The notes beneath the pieces were generated by a model, which did not search any database, had not been told where the DNA came from, and was given only the letters and a program-made list of their open reading frames with translations. Positions 19,448-28,670 of a stretch of 64,000 bases of DNA are shown here, in pieces. Source of the DNA: Anolis sagrei (taxonomy: Eukaryota > Chordata > Lepidosauria > Squamata > Anolidae); the NCBI RefSeq assembly GCF_037176765.1, contig NC_090034.1, positions 96,076,500 to 96,140,499 on the forward strand, written 5' to 3'. The position numbers were made by a program, and so were the translations under genes. The first letter of the stretch is position 1. Every line of letters starts with the position of its first letter.

Positions 19448-20180
19448 GTGTTTCTCAACCTGGGGGTCGGGACCCCTGTGGGGGTCGCGAGGGGATGTCA
19501 GAGGGGTCACCAAAGACCATCAGAAAACGTATTTTCTGTTGGACATGGGGGTTCTGTGTGGAAAGTTTGGTCCAATTCTATTGGTGGGATTCAGAATGCT
19601 ATTTCATTGTTGGTGAACTATAAATCCCAACAACTACAACTCCCAAATGGTAAGGTCTATTTTCTTCAAACTCTACCAGTGTTCACATTTGGGCATATTG
19701 AGTATTTGTGCCAAGTTTGATCCAAATCCATCATTGCTTAAGTCCACAGTGTTCTCTGGATGTAGGTGAACTACATCTCCAAAAACTCAAGGTCAATGCC
19801 CACCAAGACCTTCCCAGTATTTTCTCTTGGTCATGGGAATTCTGTGTGCCGTGTTTGATTGAATTCCATCATTGATGGAGTTCAGAAGGTTCTTTGATTT
19901 AAGGTGAACTATAAATCTCAGCAACTCCAGCATTACCAAATGACAAAATCAATCACCCCCAACCCCACCAGTATTCAAATTTTGGGCGTATCGAGTATTT
20001 GTGCCAAATTTGGTCCAGTGACTGAAAATACATCCTGCATATCAGATATTTACATTACTATTCATAACAGGAGCAAAATTAGTTATGAAGTAGCAATGAA
20101 AATAACATTATGGTTGGGAGTCACCACAACATGAGGACCTGTACTAAGGGGTCGCGGCATTAGGAAGGTTGAGAACCACT
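19448..20180 (+). mobile_element. SPIN-like hAT with perfect target duplication
   Basis: The ends are CAGTGTTTCTCAACCT and AGGTTGAGAACCACTG. The perfect 8-bp duplication is GGTTAAAC on both sides. The right part reads as SPIN (AATACATCCTGCATATCAGA; ATTAGTTATGAAGTAGC). The interior is a series of the shared modules. Confidence 0.93.
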
Positions 20181-20295
20181 GGGTTAAACCCTTGTGCCAG
20201 CAGGACTGAAGACTGACAGGTCGCAGGTTTGAATCCGGGGAGAGCGTGAATGAGCTCCCTCTGTCAGCTCCAGTTCCCCATGCGGGGACATGAGA

Positions 20296-20872
20296 TAAAC
20301 CTCCATTGGCTGCCAGTTTGCTACCAGGCTCAATTCAAAGTGCTGGCTTTAGCCTATAAAGCCCTAAACGGTTTCGGCCCAGCTTATCTATCCGAACGCA
20401 TCTCTCCCTACAAACCCTCCAGGAACTTGAGATCATCCAAGGAGGCCCTGCTCTTGATCCTGCCTGCTTCGCAAGCATGTCTGGCGAGGATGAGAGACAG
20501 GGCCTTCTCTGTGGTGGCCCCTCAGCTGTGGAACTCCCTCCCTAGGGATATTGGATCAGCCCCCTCCCTGCTGATCTTTCGGAAAAGAGTAAAAACTTGG
20601 CTCTTTGAGCAAGCATTTGGAACCTCGGAATAAATAGACAAATTTGAATCGGAAAATGACCCAGGAATGGCCCGAGATGATGGAACGAATGAGGATTTGA
20701 AAGAGTGGACATGCACTGTCTTTATGCTTAAATGCACTATAATGTTTCTTTTTTGTTTATCAATGTATGTATTTTATGGCATCGAATTGTGCCGACTGTG
20801 TGTGCTGCCCTGAGTTGCCTTTGGGAAGATATGGGTGGGATAGAAATAATGTAAATAAATAAATAAACAAAC
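20296..20872 (+). mobile_element. L2 LINE 3' end
   Basis: It encodes [20 protein letters not shown] and RDRAFSVVAPQLWNSLPRDI of L2 ORF2. A 3' UTR follows, ending in AAATAAATAAACAAACAAA. It is 5' truncated inside the Sauria SINE. Confidence 0.92.
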
Positions 20873-20936
20873 AAACCTCTCACAAGGATGGTAAAACCTC
20901 AAAAACATCCGGGCACTCCCTGGGCAAATGTTCTTG

Positions 20937-21195
20937 CAGACTAGGATGCGGAATAATGGCTTCAAACTCCAAGAAAGGAGATTCCATCTGAACATGTGGA
21001 AGAACTTCCTGACTGTGAGAGCCGTTCAGCGGGGGAACTCTCTGCCCTGGAGTGCGGTGGAGGCTCCTTCTTTGGAAGATTTTAAACAGGGTGGATGGCC
21101 ATCTGTCAGGGGTGCTTTGATTGCAATATTCCTGCTTCTTGGCAGGGGGTTGGACTGGATGGCCCATAGGGTCTCTTCCAACTCTATTATTCTAA
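20937..21195 (+). mobile_element. CR1 LINE 3' end
   Basis: It contains the ORF2 C-terminus ([20 protein letters not shown]) and the tail with GGACTGGATGGCCCATAGGG. Confidence 0.88.
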
Positions 21196-21694
21196 GTCCA
21201 AATCACCTGGAGGGCCAAAGTTTGCCATACCTGCCCTACAGCGTGCAGCATCCCCAACTCTGCCTTGGAAAGTGCTTTAGAGCACGTGTGAGATTAAATC
21301 TGGAGATGCAAAAAGGTTAGATCAGATTGGGTCCAGAGGGGAAAAGTCCCCAATTCAGCCATGGCTGCTTCCTTGGCCAAATGCTGCAGAAAGGCTTGTG
21401 CCAACCCTGCAGGGACTGAGACTGAGGTTAGCCACAGAATCCTGGAGAAAAGGCTCCCCCAGGGAGTCCAACCCCATTCTGCTAGGCAGGAAGACACAAT
21501 CCAAGTCCTCCCGACAGATGACCACCCAGCCCCGACTCCAAAGGGGAGATTCCACAATGCAAGTAGGTGTCACTGTCGAGCAGCTCTTCTTCCCAGGCTC
21601 AGAGGAGCTCCGCCTCGGAGGGAAGGCCAACTTCCTCCGGATGGAAGACCTCCTCCACCCAGTTTGCTGCAGTAAGAGGCATTTGGGCGTCGCC

Positions 21695-21719
21695 ATGGAG
21701 GACTTCGACCTGGCTGCAG
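21695..21719 (+). CDS. C19orf33: IMUP exon 1
   Basis: It encodes MEDFDLAA and ends phase 1 at GCAG|GTGAGC. The start codon context is GTCGCCATGG. Confidence 0.85.
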
Positions 21720-24700
21720 GTGAGCAAACATGGGCAAGAAGGGCCCCTGGGTCGTTTTTCTGGCTGAAGAGTTAAAGCTCCCCCATTCCTCTTGGGCCAG
21801 AACCCCCATAGAGTGGTGGCTTAGCAAGGTGACTCTGTAGACTAGAGTTTGAATCCCCCCATGATTGTGAAGACCCATTGGTTGACTTTGGGTGAGTCAC
21901 ATTCTCTCAGCCTCTGAGGAGGGACAAGGCAGACAGACCACCTCTGGACAAACCTGGCCAAGAAACCTCCCTGAGAGGGTGCTCATCAGTCGGAAATGGC
22001 TTGAAAAGATATAGAATCATAGTTGGAAGAGACCTCATGGGTCATCCAATCCAACCCCCTGCCAAGAAGCAGGAAAATTGCATTCAAAGCACCTCTGACA
22101 GATGGCCATCCAGCCTTTATTTAAAAGCCTCCAAAGAAGGAGAAAATGGAGTTTACATATCTGTGGAATGTCCAGGGTGGTAGATAGAACTCTTGTGTGT
22201 TTGAGCCTCCGCCACCCTCCAGGGCAGAGAGTTCCACTGCTGAACAGCTCTCATAGCCAGGAAGTTCTTCTGAATGTTCAAATGGAATCTCTTTTCTGGA
22301 GATTCCAGAAATGGCAACAGCCCATCTTGGCACAAGACCCTTTCTGACTTCCTAAGGAGCTTAGTGTTAGTTACTATCTGCTTCCCACCCTTTTCAAGGT
22401 GGCAGGGTTTGGGAGTTTCCAACCTATCTGCAAACTCCAGAAGTGAGGGGTGAAATGAGTCTATGTTTATCAGTTGGACCCATCCTGGTCTTGCTTATTT
22501 TCATGCTTAAGTGAGCTATCTCTACTTGGTTGCTGTGAGTTTTCCCGGCTGTCTGGCCATGTTCCATAAGCATTCTCTCCTGACGTTTTGCCCACACCTA
22601 TGGCAGGCATCCTCTGAGGTTGTGAGGTCTGTTGGAAACTAAGCAAAAGAGGTTTATATATCTGTCCAATGTCCAGGATGGGAGAAAGAACTCTTGCCTG
22701 TTTGAGGCAAGTGTCAATGTTGCAATTGACCCTCGTTTAATGGCCTAGCAGTTTCAAGATGTGACTTCTTACTTCCTGGGGGAATCTTTTGTTGGGAGGT
22801 GATTAGCTGGCCCTGATTGTTTCTTGTCTGGATTTCCCATTTTTGAGTCTTATTCTTTATTTACTGTTCTGATTTTAGAGGGTTTTTTAAAAAATGCTGG
22901 TAGCCAGATTTTGTTTATTTCCACGGTTTCCTTCTTTCTGTTGAAATTGTCCACATGCTTGTGGGTTTCTTTTGTCATAAGAGAAGAGAAAAATAAAGTA
23001 ATAAAAAGAATAAATAAAAAATAAATTAAAAGTCTCAGGAAGATACCTTTTTCCCTAATGCTTGTGGATTTCAATGGCTTCTCTGTGTAGTCTGACATGG
23101 TGGTTGTGAGAGTGGTCCAGCATTTCTGTGTTCTCAAATAATATGCTGTGTCCAGGTTGGTTCATCAGGTGCTCTGCTATGGCTGACTTCTCTGGCTGAA
23201 TGAGCCTGCAGTGCCTTTCATGTTCCTAATCACCTCCCAACAAAGGATTCCCCAATGCAGTAAGAAGCCAGGCCTTGAAAACTGCTAGGCCATTAAGTGC
23301 TAATCAAGGTGGTCAATTGCAACATTCACACTTGCCTCGAGCAGACAAGAGTTCTATCTCCCACCCTGGACATTCCACAGATATGTAAACCCTATTTTCC
23401 TAGTTTCCAACAGACCTCACAACCTCTGAGGATGCCTGCCATAGATGTGGGCGAAACGTCAGGAGAGAATGCTTAGGGAACATGGCCAGACAGCCCGGAA
23501 AACTCACAGCAACCAAACAGAGAGAACTTACTTCAGCATGAAAATAAGGGATATCAGGAAGGGTCCAACAGATAAACAGAGACCTCATTTCACTCCTCAC
23601 TTCTGGAGTTTGCAGATATGTTGGAAACTTCCATATCCTGCCACCTTGAAAAGGGTGGGAAGCAGATAGGAACTAACACTAAGCTCCTTAGGAAATCAGA
23701 AATAGTCTTGTGCCAAGATGGGTTGTTGCCATTTCTGGAATCTCCAGAAAAGAGATTCCATCTGAACATCAGGAAGAACTTCCTGACTATGAGAGCTGTT
23801 CAGCAGTGGAACTCTCTGCCCTGGAGTGTGGCGGAGGCTCAGACACACAAGAGTTCTATCTACCACCCCGGACATTCCACAGATATGTAAACCCTATTTT
23901 CCTAGTTTCCAACAGACCTCACAACCTCTGAGGATGCCTGCTATAGATGCAGGCGAAATGTCAGGAGGGAATGCTTCTAGAACATGGCCATATAGCCCGG
24001 AAAACTCACAACCCAGTGATTCCGGCCATGAAATCCTTCGACAATACATGAAATGGCCTTGTAATGTCAAAGCCTGGCTGATTGCTGCCTGGGGGATCCT
24101 TTGTTGGGAGGTGTTAGCTGGCCCTGATTGATTCTTGTCTGGAATTCCCCTGTATTCTCTCTACTTGTGTGTCTGTGGTGGGGGATAATCTTGCAGCATT
24201 GGGACCAGAGCCTGCGGCATCGCATCCTGCTCCTGCCCACCAGGAAGTGAAAGTCGGGGAGCACAAGGCCGACACCCCAGTCCCGCTGCCACACCATCCT
24301 ACAGATCCCAAAGGCCCAGGACAGAGCCATAAGGTAAGAGCTACATGGAGGAGAAAGGGGAGCATTGCTGGCTTTGAGCAGAGCTGTTCAAAATAGTGTT
24401 CTTGTTCGCTTGTCTAAAAGCTCAGCAGCCTTGGCAATGGATGACAAAGTGGCCCAGTCCCAGAACCTACACCAAACCAGGACTCCACCCCAGCAGACCA
24501 GTAGGATATAACTTATTTCTCTCCATTTGTAGGATGGAACCAGTGCACACTCCTCTTCCTCCTCTTCGAGCAGCAGCTCCTCCTCCAGTGACAGTGAACG
24601 GGGCAACAAGGTAAGAGGCCTCAGAGCCTAGCTGAGCCCTGGGGATGGGCATGCAGCACTTGACCCCCATCTTGGGCCCACTGGATCCTGGTAAAGCACC

Positions 24701-26487
24701 ACTCTTTGAAGTTTTCAGCCCACTGAAGGAAAATAAAGCCATTTGCTGTGGAGTTCAGGGAGTGGAGAACCTGACTAGAGGCAGTCCCAGGTCACATACA
24801 AGATCTTGGGAGTCCTCGTGGACAAGTTAAACATGAGCCAACAATGTGACGCAGCACCTTAAACAATCAATGGGATTTTGGCCTGCAAAAATAGGACATG
24901 GGGTTTATATATCTGTGGGACGTCCAGTGTGGGAGAAAGAACTCCTGTCTGTTGGAGGCAGGCGTGAATGTTTCAATTGCCCACCTTAACATTTAATGGC
25001 TTAGCAGTTTCACCTTGAAACTGAAGGAAAATAAAGCCATTTGACAGCTAATAACCTCTGATCCTTTGTTGAGAGGTGATTAGCTGTCCCTCTCAACAAA
25101 GGTTTCTTGTTTCTTGTCTGGAGTTCCCCTGATTGTTTCTTGTCTGGAGTTCCCCTGGCTTCTTACTGCCTGGGGCAATCCCTTGTTGAGAGGTGATTAG
25201 CTGTCCCTGATTGTTTCTTGTCTGGAGTTCCCCTGGCTTCTTACTGCCTGGGGTAATCCTTTGTTGAGAGGTGATCAGCTGTCCCTGATTGTTCCTTGTC
25301 TGGAGTTCCCCTGGCTTCTTACTGCCTGGGGTAATCCTTTGTTGAGAGGTGATCAGCTGTCCCTGATTGTTTCTTGTCTGGAGTTCCCCTGGCTTCTTAC
25401 TGCCTGGGGTAATCCTTTGCTGAGAGGTGATCAACTGTCCCTGATTGTTTCTTGTCTGGAGTTCCCCTGGCTTCTTACTGCCTGGGGTAATCCTTTGTTG
25501 AGAGGTGATTAAGTGCCCCTGATTGTTTCCTGTCTGGAGCTGCTCTGGCTTCTTACTGCCTGGGGCATCCTTTGTTGAGAGGTGATTAGCTGCCCCTGAT
25601 TGTTTCTTATGTAGAGTTCCCCTGGCTTCTTACTGCCTGGGGTAATCCTTTGTTGAAAGGTGATTAGCTGTCCCTGATTGTTTCTTGTCTGGAGTTCCCC
25701 TGGCTTCTTACTGCCTGGGGCAATCCTTTGTTGAGAAGTGATTAGCTGTCCCTGATTGTTTCTTGTCTGGAGTTCCCCTGGCTCCTTACTGCCTGGGGTA
25801 ATCCTTTGTTGAGAGGTGATCAGCTGTCCCCGATTGTTTCTTGTCTGAAGTTCCCCTGGCTTCTTACTGCCTGGGGTAATCCTTTGTTGAGAGGTGATTA
25901 GCTGTCCCTGATTGTTTCTTGTCTAGAGTTTCCCTGACTTCTTACTGATTGGGGTAATCCTTTGTTGAGAGGTGATTAGCTGCCCCCTGATTGTTTCTTG
26001 TCTGGAGTTCCCCTGGCCATGTTGGAACATGGCCATGTTCCAGAAGAGAATGCTTCTGGAACATGGCTATCCAGTCCAAAAAACTTACACAACAACCCAC
26101 GAAAGCCTCTTGCTTGACATATGAATGGAATGGGGAAGAGACACGGTTAATGCCCACCAACAGTTGGGTCCTCTAGGCAAGCTTTTGCAAAGAAGGAACC
26201 ACACCCCTCTTTCTGACTCATGTATAATGCTCTGTTGGGACCCATCCCTCCTCACTGAAGAGTAGAGCACAGAGAGACCGTTCTACTGTAGTAATGGCTT
26301 CCAAAAAAGTTTCCAATCTGGGACAGAGGAAGGGAGCAAAACTCTTGCATCCTTGGGAACGGATGGGTAACATAGGTGTGTGTGCTCCTCACCTCCACAG
26401 GACCTTGGTATTGAACAGAAGAAAAAACAGAAGAAACTCAAAAAGGACAAGAAGCACAAGGTAGCCAAGGAGAAGAAGAAACACTGA
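21695..26487 (+). CDS. C19orf33: IMUP / C19orf33-like small Ser- and Lys-rich protein
   Basis: There are four coding exons: 21695-21719, 24197-24333, 24533-24610 and 26401-26487, total 108 codons plus stop. The product starts MEDFDLAA, has a Pro/His/Lys middle, a run of 13 serines followed by DSERGNK, and a very basic end (KKKQKKLKKDKKHK, then VAKEKKKH). Human IMUP (about 106 residues, MEFDLGAA start, Ser/Asp run, Lys-rich end), as I recall it, has the same plan and sits between SPINT2 and YIF1B, as here. Mammalian IMUP is reported nuclear and linked to proliferation; no biochemical activity is known to me. The start has a good context (CGCCATGG), but the frame stays open upstream to 21,398, so a longer form cannot be excluded. 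Identification rests on architecture, exon phases and synteny. Confidence 0.88.
22014..22146 (-). mobile_element. CR1 tail fragment
   Basis: It has the reversed CR1 3' tail (GAATCATAGTTGGAAGAGAC, CCAACCCCCTGCCAAGAAGC) leading into the large inverted repeat that begins at about 22,147. Confidence 0.85.
22147..23900. repeat. Large inverted repeat enclosing a Penelope-like fragment
   Basis: The left arm (about 22,147-22,820) and right arm (about 23,225-23,900) are reverse complements along most of their length. In the same mirrored order each arm holds a Penelope-type tail, a private spacer (TTGCAGATATGTTGGAAACT on the right), a CR1 piece and another tail piece. The roughly 400-bp loop contains a Penelope-like coding remnant. 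It lies in IMUP intron 1. Confidence 0.85.
22850..23137 (-). mobile_element. Penelope-like retroelement, C-terminal coding remnant
   Basis: The minus-strand reading contains HKHVDNFNRKKETVEINKIW, which I recall from the region after the GIY-YIG endonuclease of squamate Penelope-like elements. It is a broken fossil; reverse transcriptase and endonuclease cores are absent. Confidence 0.75.
23901..24170 (+). mobile_element. Penelope-like 3' tail
   Basis: It has the tail block AATGCTTCTAGAACATGGCC and CAGTGATTCCGGCCATGAAA, then a GATTGCTGCCTGGGGGATCC to CCCCTG segment. The latter is the likely source sequence of the minisatellite at 25,060-26,030. It ends just before IMUP exon 2. Confidence 0.75.
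24197..24333 (+). CDS. C19orf33: IMUP exon 2
   Basis: The acceptor is TAATCTTGCAG and the donor CATAAG|GTAAGAG. It is 137 bp, phase 1 to 0, with a Pro/His/Lys-rich peptide that includes ALGPEPAASHPAPAHQEVKV. Confidence 0.85.
24533..24610 (+). CDS. C19orf33: IMUP exon 3: poly-serine segment
   Basis: The acceptor is TCCATTTGTAG and the donor AACAAG|GTAAGAG; 26 codons, phase 0. DGTSAH is followed by 13 serines and DSERGNK. Mixed serine codons (TCC, TCT, TCG, AGC, AGT) argue that the run is kept by selection rather than being a fresh triplet expansion. Confidence 0.88.
24797..25015. mobile_element. CR1 fragment joined to a Penelope-tail fragment
   Basis: 24,797-24,892 reads CR1 plus strand (CTTGGGAGTCCTCGTGGACA). 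24,895-25,015 reads the Penelope tail in reverse (TATATATCTGTGGGACGTCC). A GAAGGAAAATAAAGCCATTT block occurs both before (24,726) and after (25,023), suggesting a local duplication. Confidence 0.7.
25060..26030 (-). repeat. 78-bp minisatellite, about 12 units
   Basis: The block GAGAGGTGAT recurs at 25,188, 25,266, 25,344, 25,422 and 25,500, then onward at 78-bp steps (one 77-bp step) to about 25,967. Each unit contains TTGTTTCTTGTCTGGAGTTC and CTTCTTACTGCCTGGGG. It lies in IMUP intron 3. Because 78 is a multiple of three, several units stay open in one frame, but nothing suggests translation. Confidence 0.95.
26401..26487 (+). CDS. C19orf33: IMUP exon 4: lysine-rich C-terminus
   Basis: The acceptor is CACCTCCACAG. 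It encodes DLGIEQKKKQKKLKKDKKHK and ends KVAKEKKKH before the TGA at 26,485-26,487. AATAAA signals follow at 26,636 and near 26,931. Confidence 0.88.
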   Translation, partial: DLGIEQKKKQKKLKKDKKHKVAKEKKKH

Positions 26488-27124
26488 CTTGCACATCTCC
26501 CACTTCACCACCATCCCATTCCACTCAACTCTCGCAACAGCAAGGGAAAAGAGGCTGAGATGCCCAATGGGTGAAGAGGTCCAGTGATGGCCAAGTAAAG
26601 TCTGCTTTCCTGGACTTTGCCATGCTGTAACTGGTAATAAAAGGCCTGCGTCAACGCTGCGGTGAAACATACAGCAATTTGTGAAGCTGGGCCTCAAAAA
26701 GGGGGCCAAAGCGGTGTGCTGCTTTCAGGCTGGTAAAGTATGAATGTGTGCATGCTTCTTCGCACAAATTCTGCTCTATTTAGCAACTTCCAAGAGGAAT
26801 TATGGATCAGGCCAAAGCATCACAAGAAAGACATCAAGGAGCCCCGTCTCAGGGGGAATCTCCTCTCCAGCCTGCTCTTGCAACAAGAAGTGAGGTTTAG
26901 AGATGATAATGTTGGTCTGTTTTGTGACTAAAATAAAACTGATCTGATGCTCTTTAAAGGTCTGTCCTTGGCTTTACATCGGTGGTTCCCAACTCTGGGT
27001 CTGTAGTCCACAAGAACTAAATAATTAGGCATGGGCAAACTTTCTAACTTGGGGGCTGCATGGTGGGCCAGAGTGGGCCGGGAGGGAGCGAGCGGTTTCT
27101 CCCCAAGTCCCCTCCCTGCCCTTT

Positions 27125-27430
27125 CCTCATGACACCAAATTGGGAGGGATAGCCAATACTCCAGAGGACAGGAGCAGGATTCAAAACGATCTTGACAGAT
27201 TAGAGAGATGGACCAAAACTAACAAAATGAAGTTCAACAGTGACAAATGCAAGATACTCCACTTTGGCAGAAAAAATGAAATGCAAAGATACAGAATGGG
27301 GGATGCGTGGTTTGAGAGCAGTACGTGTGAAAAAGATCTTGGAGTCCTCGTGGACAACAAGTTAAACATGAGTCAACAATGTGATGTGGCGGCAAAAAAA
27401 GCCAATGGGATTTTGGCCTGCATCAATAAT
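27125..27430 (+). mobile_element. CR1 reverse-transcriptase region fragment
   Basis: The translation gives DLDRLERWTKTNKMKFNSDK and CEKDLGVLVDNKLNMSQQCD, typical of CR1 ORF2. It breaks off at ILACIN. Confidence 0.92.
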
Positions 27431-27928
27431 GTAATTTTATTGGTATCTATTTTTATTTTAAAATTTACCAGGAGCTGCTGCATTTCCCACCCTCGGCTTA
27501 TGCTCGAGTCAATTGGTTTTCCCAGTTTTTTTAATGGTAAAATTCGGTCCCTTGGCTTATATTCGGGTCGGCTTATTCTTGAGTATATACAGTATTTCTG
27601 AATCAGCATCCCAAATAACCAAACCGAATCTAAAGTTGATCAAAATCTGATTCGAAACCCTTTTGGTGCTAATGCTGGAGAGTGGTCCCTGGTCAAAGTG
27701 GTCCCTCGTTAAAAAAAAAAGGTTGAGAACCACGACTTTACATGGACAATCAGTAACTGTAGAGAGCTGGAAAATGAGTGGTAAGCAGCTCTGAAGATGA
27801 GCTATTTCAGGCAGCAGCCTTACTCCAGAAAGCAAGCCCCAAGTGGGGTGTGTACAAGGGGTTTCTACCTCCTGCTTGTAGTTTACTTCAGCCTGGCAAG
27901 AGAACACCTCGCAGCAGAGTTTTCACTT

Positions 27929-28514
27929 TTTATTTTGCTTGTTGTGGGTACAGCACAGGCTTTAACCGTAAACAGAGAAGTAAGCACCCTTTTCAGACTT
28001 TTCTATCTGCTTCCAAAGTCTTCCCAGTGTGATAATAATAATTATAATAATAATACTGACTTACTCACAGACAGATTCAAGAGCTGTCCAAACAGCTGCC
28101 AGGCAGACTCTTTTGACCTAAACCAGAGGTGTACCCAAAAAGCAAGCACAGGGTCATGGCATGCATGCAGAGGCAAGTGGGGCAACAGAAAGGTGGTAAT
28201 TCAGTCAGAGCCAAAAAAAGGCTGTGCAGGAACCTAACTCCTCTTCCAAAACAAAGGCAGTTGGGAGGGACACGTGGGGTGTGTATGCTTCCCTATACAC
28301 ACACTCACTCTCTCATCTCCAGGCTCACATTCCTGCTATCCCTCAGCCTCCATCACATATCAACACACACACACAGATCACTTGCAGTCTTCTCGCGAGC
28401 CGCAGTACTTCACGGCTGTCTCTATTCCCAGTGTGTTTGTACAGCGACCAGTGAGTGGGCCACCCAGCTGGCTACTTGCAGAGGAAGACTTGGCTGGATG
28501 TAGCCTGGGAGCCG
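27929..28514 (-). other. YIF1B: Likely YIF1B 3' UTR
   Basis: Downstream of the YIF1B stop on the minus strand, the first canonical AATAAA that I see is at 27,929-27,934 (plus-strand TTTATT). No host exon is recognised in between. The exact end is inferred. Confidence 0.5.
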
Positions 28515-28670
28515 TCAGTGAACAAGGTGGAAGGTCAGCCAGTACATGAGGAGCGGCTGCAGGCCAGCCACCGCCATGGTCAGGTACATGCGCAGCTGGT
28601 TTTTGGCGCCTCGCACTAAGACCCCTTCTGCAGCCGCCTCGGACAAGATCTTCAGGCGCAGGGTCCGGAT
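28515..28670 (-). CDS. YIF1B: YIF1B last coding exon
   Basis: The acceptor on the minus strand is CCCTGCCTTCCAG. The peptide [20 protein letters not shown] continues to [20 protein letters not shown] and WLTFHLVH plus TGA; 52 codons including stop. Confidence 0.97.
   Translation of the reverse strand: MRTLRLKILSEAAAEGVLVRGAKNQLRMYLTMAVAGLQPLLMYWLTFHLVH

Larger units (their letters stand above)
19420..20935 (+). mobile_element. Sauria SINE carrying two nested insertions
   Basis: The head (GAGCCCCCTGTGGCACAATG) is cut at GGTTAAAC by a SPIN-like element. The body resumes at 20,181, is cut again by an L2 at about 20,296-20,872, and then resumes as CTCTCACAAGGATGGTAAAA up to about 20,935. The original SINE is therefore older than both. 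Confidence 0.88.

Noticed and set aside
25093-25434. Minus-strand open frame with a 26-residue repeat
   Set aside because: It is the 78-bp minisatellite read in frame; openness follows from the unit length being a multiple of three. It lies inside an IMUP intron with no start context or homologue.
25060-26030. CRISPR-like regular repeats
   Set aside because: Units are contiguous and homogeneous with no unique spacers, and the genome is vertebrate.
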